NCBI GenBank assembly: GCA_002686115.1
Contig: NZAF01000178.1
Location: 1 to 8,358, forward strand
Length of the DNA stretch: 8,358 nt
Origin: Halobacteriovorax sp.
Lineage (GTDB): Bacteria > Bdellovibrionota > Bacteriovoracia > Bacteriovoracales > Bacteriovoracaceae
Direction of reading: 5' to 3'
The position numbers were made by a program, and so were the translations under genes. Within the stretch, counting starts at the first letter, position 1; every line of letters begins with the position of its first letter. This document shows positions 6,394-8,358 of the stretch, in pieces. The notes below the pieces were generated by a model that had not been told where the DNA came from, did no database searches, and worked only from the letters and a program-made list of their open reading frames with translations.

Positions 6394-7050
6394 TCTGTTT
6401 AACATTCTAAATCGAAATTCACCTTCAAATACTCTAAAGTCTTCGATATTACTTTTTATCGACTTGTAACTTTTGTTTTCTTTCTTGAAGTATTCAATAC
6501 AACGATAACTGTAATCTGAGTAGAAAATGTTAAAAGTAATATTGCTATACCTTTCAACACAGGCCATATTCTCATTTATGAAAACATATTTAAAAAGTTT
6601 ACTTTCATCTTCTTCACTCTCAAATGTTTTTACATCTTTACCCGCTAAAGCACTTTCTTGAAATATTTTTTCAGCGATAACTCCTTCATAAAAAAGAACT
6701 GCATAATCTTCATACAAGCTTAAGTGAACATTATCTTCTAAAAGACCTTCACTTACAGCAGAATCTGTAATGGAAAGATCATTTTGAATACTCTTTGAAC
6801 AAAACCCCATTTTTTTATCACAACTATAATCTCCAAAGCTTTTCCCTTCAGACATTTTAATCATTCTTTCAGCCACATCGCCTGTAATCTTTAAACTCAG
6901 TTGTGTTTTTTCACTGAGACTATATCGTAGGCTTACTTCATCAGAGCCATTTACTTGATTATCGTTTGCAGGATACATCCACAAATCAGCAAATGCTGAA
7001 TTAGTAAAAATTGAAAATACTGTTAACGTAGATAAGAACATTTTTCTCAT
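6382..7050 (-). CDS. Secreted protein of unknown function, last gene of the lipid-gene cluster
   Basis: I do not recognise this 222-residue protein. Residues 1-21 form a typical signal peptide with likely cleavage after SAFA. The mature part appears mixed, with probable beta strands (EVSLRYSLSEKTQLSLKI at 38-55; NVHLSLYEDYAVLFYEGV at 107-124) and an acidic stretch at about 142-150. Four cysteines, C77, C84, C164 and C184, could make two disulfides; C77 and C84 bracket a short loop. The C-terminus is rich in aromatic and basic residues (FRFRMLNRSFY). The start is supported by AGAGGA five bases upstream and lies 21 bases after the hydroxylase gene's stop, so the two are probably co-transcribed. 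A periplasmic or outer-surface location is likely. Whether it takes part in the hydroxylase's pathway cannot be told from the sequence. Confidence 0.85.
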   Translation of the reverse strand: MRKMFLSTLTVFSIFTNSAFADLWMYPANDNQVNGSDEVSLRYSLSEKTQLSLKITGDVAERMIKMSEGKSFGDYSCDKKMGFCSKSIQNDLSITDSAVSEGLLEDNVHLSLYEDYAVLFYEGVIAEKIFQESALAGKDVKTFESEEDESKLFKYVFINENMACVERYSNITFNIFYSDYSYRCIEYFKKENKSYKSIKSNIEDFRVFEGEFRFRMLNRSFY

Positions 7051-7055
7051 TTTAA

Positions 7056-7061
7056 TCCTCT
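7056..7061 (-). promoter_or_regulatory. Ribosome-binding site of the 7050 gene
   Basis: AGAGGA stands five bases before the ATG at 7050. It equals the site before the 4114 gene and resembles AGAGGT before the 7818 start, so this is the local consensus for genes that follow another gene on the same strand. Confidence 0.7.
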
Positions 7062-7071
7062 CGATGATTTT

Positions 7072-7818
7072 TTACATTCCTAATAATATTCTAATTAATG
7101 AAACATTCTCTGGTTTTTCGCTTCCATATTGTCTATGTTCTACACTATCTGGATCTAGATATGTTCCAAATAAACGATCCCAACAAGAAAACATAACTCC
7201 AAAGTTTTTATGTGTATGGTCACCTGTTTGATGATGGACCGAGTGCATATGAGGAGTTACAATAATATAAGAGAGCGATTGTAATTTATATTTAATATTT
7301 GCATGTGTAAAAAATTGAGCAAACGCACCATATGAATAAGCTATACATAATTCTGTGAAGTTTAAGTTAAACAAAAAGAAACCAACTAAGATCCCTGGTA
7401 TCGCAAACATAAAAGCGTGAATAAAGCTTGATCTAAAACCACTAAACCAATAGAGGTTCTTTGGCATATGATGCCAAACATGTGCATTCCAAAGAAAATC
7501 AGTGTGCATAAGACGATGGTTTATATAAAGAAATAAGTCTGTAATTAAAAGTGATAAAAATATCTTTAAACCTGAATGGTAACCTGCAAGCAGATCCATA
7601 CTTTCAATATTGAAGTATCCAATAACTCCTCTTATAGAGTTTCTTGATAAACCAACGACAACTGGAATTAGGAGAAAACCCAGGAGATCATATTTGAAAT
7701 CATCCATTTTATTCATTTCTCTAGCAGGCTTTAATTTTTCAATAAGAATAAAGAATACTGCGAGCAATGCACCTGCAATTCCCTCAACGTCTTCATATGT
7801 TAAATTCAATTCATTCAT
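7072..7818 (-). CDS. Fatty acid hydroxylase / sterol desaturase family membrane protein
   Basis: This 248-residue di-iron membrane oxygenase shows the three histidine clusters of the superfamily: H101-RLM-H105, H113-VW-H116-H117 and H190-M-H192-SV-H195-H196. H172 in FFTHANI lies at a position often conserved too. The C-terminal NFGVMFSCWDRLFGTY is a strong family signature. Hydrophobic segments at about 12-26, 44-57, 84-98, 132-150 and 155-170 fit an inner-membrane protein with the histidines facing the cytosol. Known members hydroxylate or desaturate lipids, sterols, carotenoids or ether lipids; the substrate here is unknown. I chose the ATG at 7818, not the in-frame ATG at 7845, because AGAGGT lies five bases before 7818 by GG spacing while the longer form (257 residues) has no ribosome-binding site. 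It follows the acyltransferase-like gene after 96 bases and precedes the secreted-protein gene by 21. Confidence 0.9.
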   Translation of the reverse strand: MNELNLTYEDVEGIAGALLAVFFILIEKLKPAREMNKMDDFKYDLLGFLLIPVVVGLSRNSIRGVIGYFNIESMDLLAGYHSGLKIFLSLLITDLFLYINHRLMHTDFLWNAHVWHHMPKNLYWFSGFRSSFIHAFMFAIPGILVGFFLFNLNFTELCIAYSYGAFAQFFTHANIKYKLQSLSYIIVTPHMHSVHHQTGDHTHKNFGVMFSCWDRLFGTYLDPDSVEHRQYGSEKPENVSLIRILLGM

Positions 7819-7822
7819 TAAT

Positions 7823-7828
7823 ACCTCT
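7823..7828 (-). promoter_or_regulatory. Ribosome-binding site that decides the hydroxylase start
   Basis: AGAGGT in the context AAAGAGGT is followed by ATTA and the ATG at 7818. It favours this start over the ATG nine codons upstream at 7845, which is preceded by pyrimidine-rich sequence without any Shine-Dalgarno match. Confidence 0.7.
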
Positions 7829-7853
7829 TTATATTCATGATACATGACTAAAG

Positions 7854-7915
7854 AGACTTCATTTGATTCTTTGTAAAATTGAGAAGCGTGTATAAGTTTT
7901 TGACAGGAGAAGTCT
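7854..7915 (-). repeat. Seven-base inverted repeat between the acyltransferase-like and hydroxylase genes
   Basis: AGACTTC (7915-7909, just at the acyltransferase stop) and GAAGTCT (7860-7854) are perfect complements separated by 48 bases. No run of T follows, so it is not a typical terminator. It may be chance in AT-rich sequence or a structured intergenic mRNA element. No convincing separate promoter was found in this gap. Confidence 0.25.
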
Positions 7916-8358
7916 TAGCTAAGTTCTTTATAATACATTGCATATTCAGCAATGAGAGTCTTAGACTCATCGGTAAATGACTTATTACTTGGAGAATCCT
8001 CAGCGCTATAACAAACAAGAGCCTTAGTACTTCCAACACAGAAAGCAAGAACCCCTAAGTATTTAGAAACCAATGCCTGAATGCCTTTTATTTCTCTACC
8101 ATCTTTCGTCGGAACTCTTCCGACATACATAATGAGTAGTCTGCTGAAGTTAAATTTTAACCTTATTATTAGAAAAATTTGTAAAAGGAATAACAGAAAA
8201 GGATTCTTAATTTTCTTTGTTTTCTCCTGATAATTATAAATCTTCTTCAATGGATCGAAGAAGTTTATACAAAACCCTACGGGCTCACCTTTAAACGTTA
8301 CAAGATAAGAAAAGAAAGGATTTAAGATATATTTGAAACTATTATAGGAGTTCTTAAA
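7915..8358 (-). CDS. Probable GNAT-like N-acyltransferase, C-terminal part (N-terminus beyond the window)
   Basis: The frame is open to the right edge, giving 147 C-terminal residues; the gene starts outside. The pattern PFFSYLVTFKGEPVGFCINFFDP resembles the strand-turn-strand of GNAT-fold acyltransferases (a 'gkpvGf' element). Next come a basic hydrophobic stretch (NPFLLFLLQIFLIIRLKF) and a strand-like RLLIMYVGRVPTKDGREIKGIQALV at the place where GNAT proteins bind acyl-CoA, although the classic RGxG pyrophosphate loop is not evident (here K-D-G-R-E-I-K-G). This layout recalls large GNAT-like proteins that carry a hydrophobic insert between these strands. The assignment is tentative and the substrate unknown. 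A TTG at 8250 could start a shorter protein of 111 residues, but the continuous, family-like sequence upstream of it argues against that. It is the first visible gene of the minus-strand cluster. Confidence 0.65.
   Translation of the reverse strand, partial: FKNSYNSFKYILNPFFSYLVTFKGEPVGFCINFFDPLKKIYNYQEKTKKIKNPFLLFLLQIFLIIRLKFNFSRLLIMYVGRVPTKDGREIKGIQALVSKYLGVLAFCVGSTKALVCYSAEDSPSNKSFTDESKTLIAEYAMYYKELS

Noticed and set aside
7610..7840. Plus-strand open frame of 76 codons
   Set aside because: It lies almost wholly antisense to the hydroxylase gene, which has clear family motifs; its protein looks like no known family and it has no ribosome-binding site or promoter.
7819..7845. Longer hydroxylase N-terminus from the ATG at 7845
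   Set aside because: No ribosome-binding site and no -10 element at the leaderless position; the downstream ATG at 7818 has AGAGGT at good spacing.
7848..8048. Minus-strand open frame of 66 codons
   Set aside because: It overlaps the C-terminal part of the acyltransferase-like frame in another reading frame, and its composition is that of a shadow frame.
7915..8250. The acyltransferase-like gene as a complete 111-residue protein starting at TTG 8250
   Set aside because: The same frame is open to the window edge and the upstream residues carry the GNAT-like strand pattern, so the gene is larger and cut by the edge.

Overview
The window is AT-rich, gene-dense bacterial DNA from a Gram-negative organism. 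Evidence for Gram-negative: a two-membrane-segment sensor kinase, several Sec signal peptides on likely periplasmic proteins, and a periplasmic-type lytic transglycosylase. The AT-rich codon use, the SH3b/transglycosylase architecture and the many small secreted orphan proteins remind me of the Bacteriovoracales/Bdellovibrionota (predatory bacteria). This is an impression that a database search must confirm. I see no mobile element, CRISPR array, tRNA or rRNA.

Layout. (1) Positions 1-1898, minus strand: most of a membrane sensor histidine kinase (Cache-like sensor, HAMP, PAS, HisKA) whose ATPase domain lies beyond the left edge. (2) 1899-2113: divergent regulatory region with a possible start-masking hairpin on the kinase mRNA and a CRP/FNR-type palindrome before the next gene. 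(3) 2114-3448, plus: hemN, oxygen-independent coproporphyrinogen III dehydrogenase. (4) 5784-3449, minus: a coupled pair, a secreted transglycosylase with two SH3-like domains followed by a secreted protein of unknown function, joined by an ATGA overlap. (5) 5785-5980: divergent promoter region. (6) 5981-6385, plus: a small secreted cysteine-containing protein behind a perfect extended -10. (7) 8358-6382, minus: three co-oriented genes, comprising the C-terminal end of a probable GNAT-like acyltransferase (entering from the right edge), an integral-membrane fatty acid hydroxylase/sterol desaturase family protein, and a secreted protein of unknown function.

Functional links. hemN supplies heme when oxygen is low, and the palindrome in front of it sits exactly where an FNR-family activator should bind if transcription begins at the A of the start codon. 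The transglycosylase and its partner probably act together on peptidoglycan in the envelope. The acyltransferase-like and hydroxylase genes hint at lipid modification.

The most notable pattern concerns translation starts. Downstream genes that follow another gene on the same strand have clear AGAGGA/AGAGGT ribosome-binding sites. Genes that begin a transcript (hemN, the 5981 gene, and probably the transglycosylase gene) have none, and carry a -10-like hexamer at exactly -12 to -7 from the ATG, as expected for leaderless mRNAs. The support is strong for the 5981 gene, good for hemN and weak for the transglycosylase. No clearly new multi-gene system is visible.
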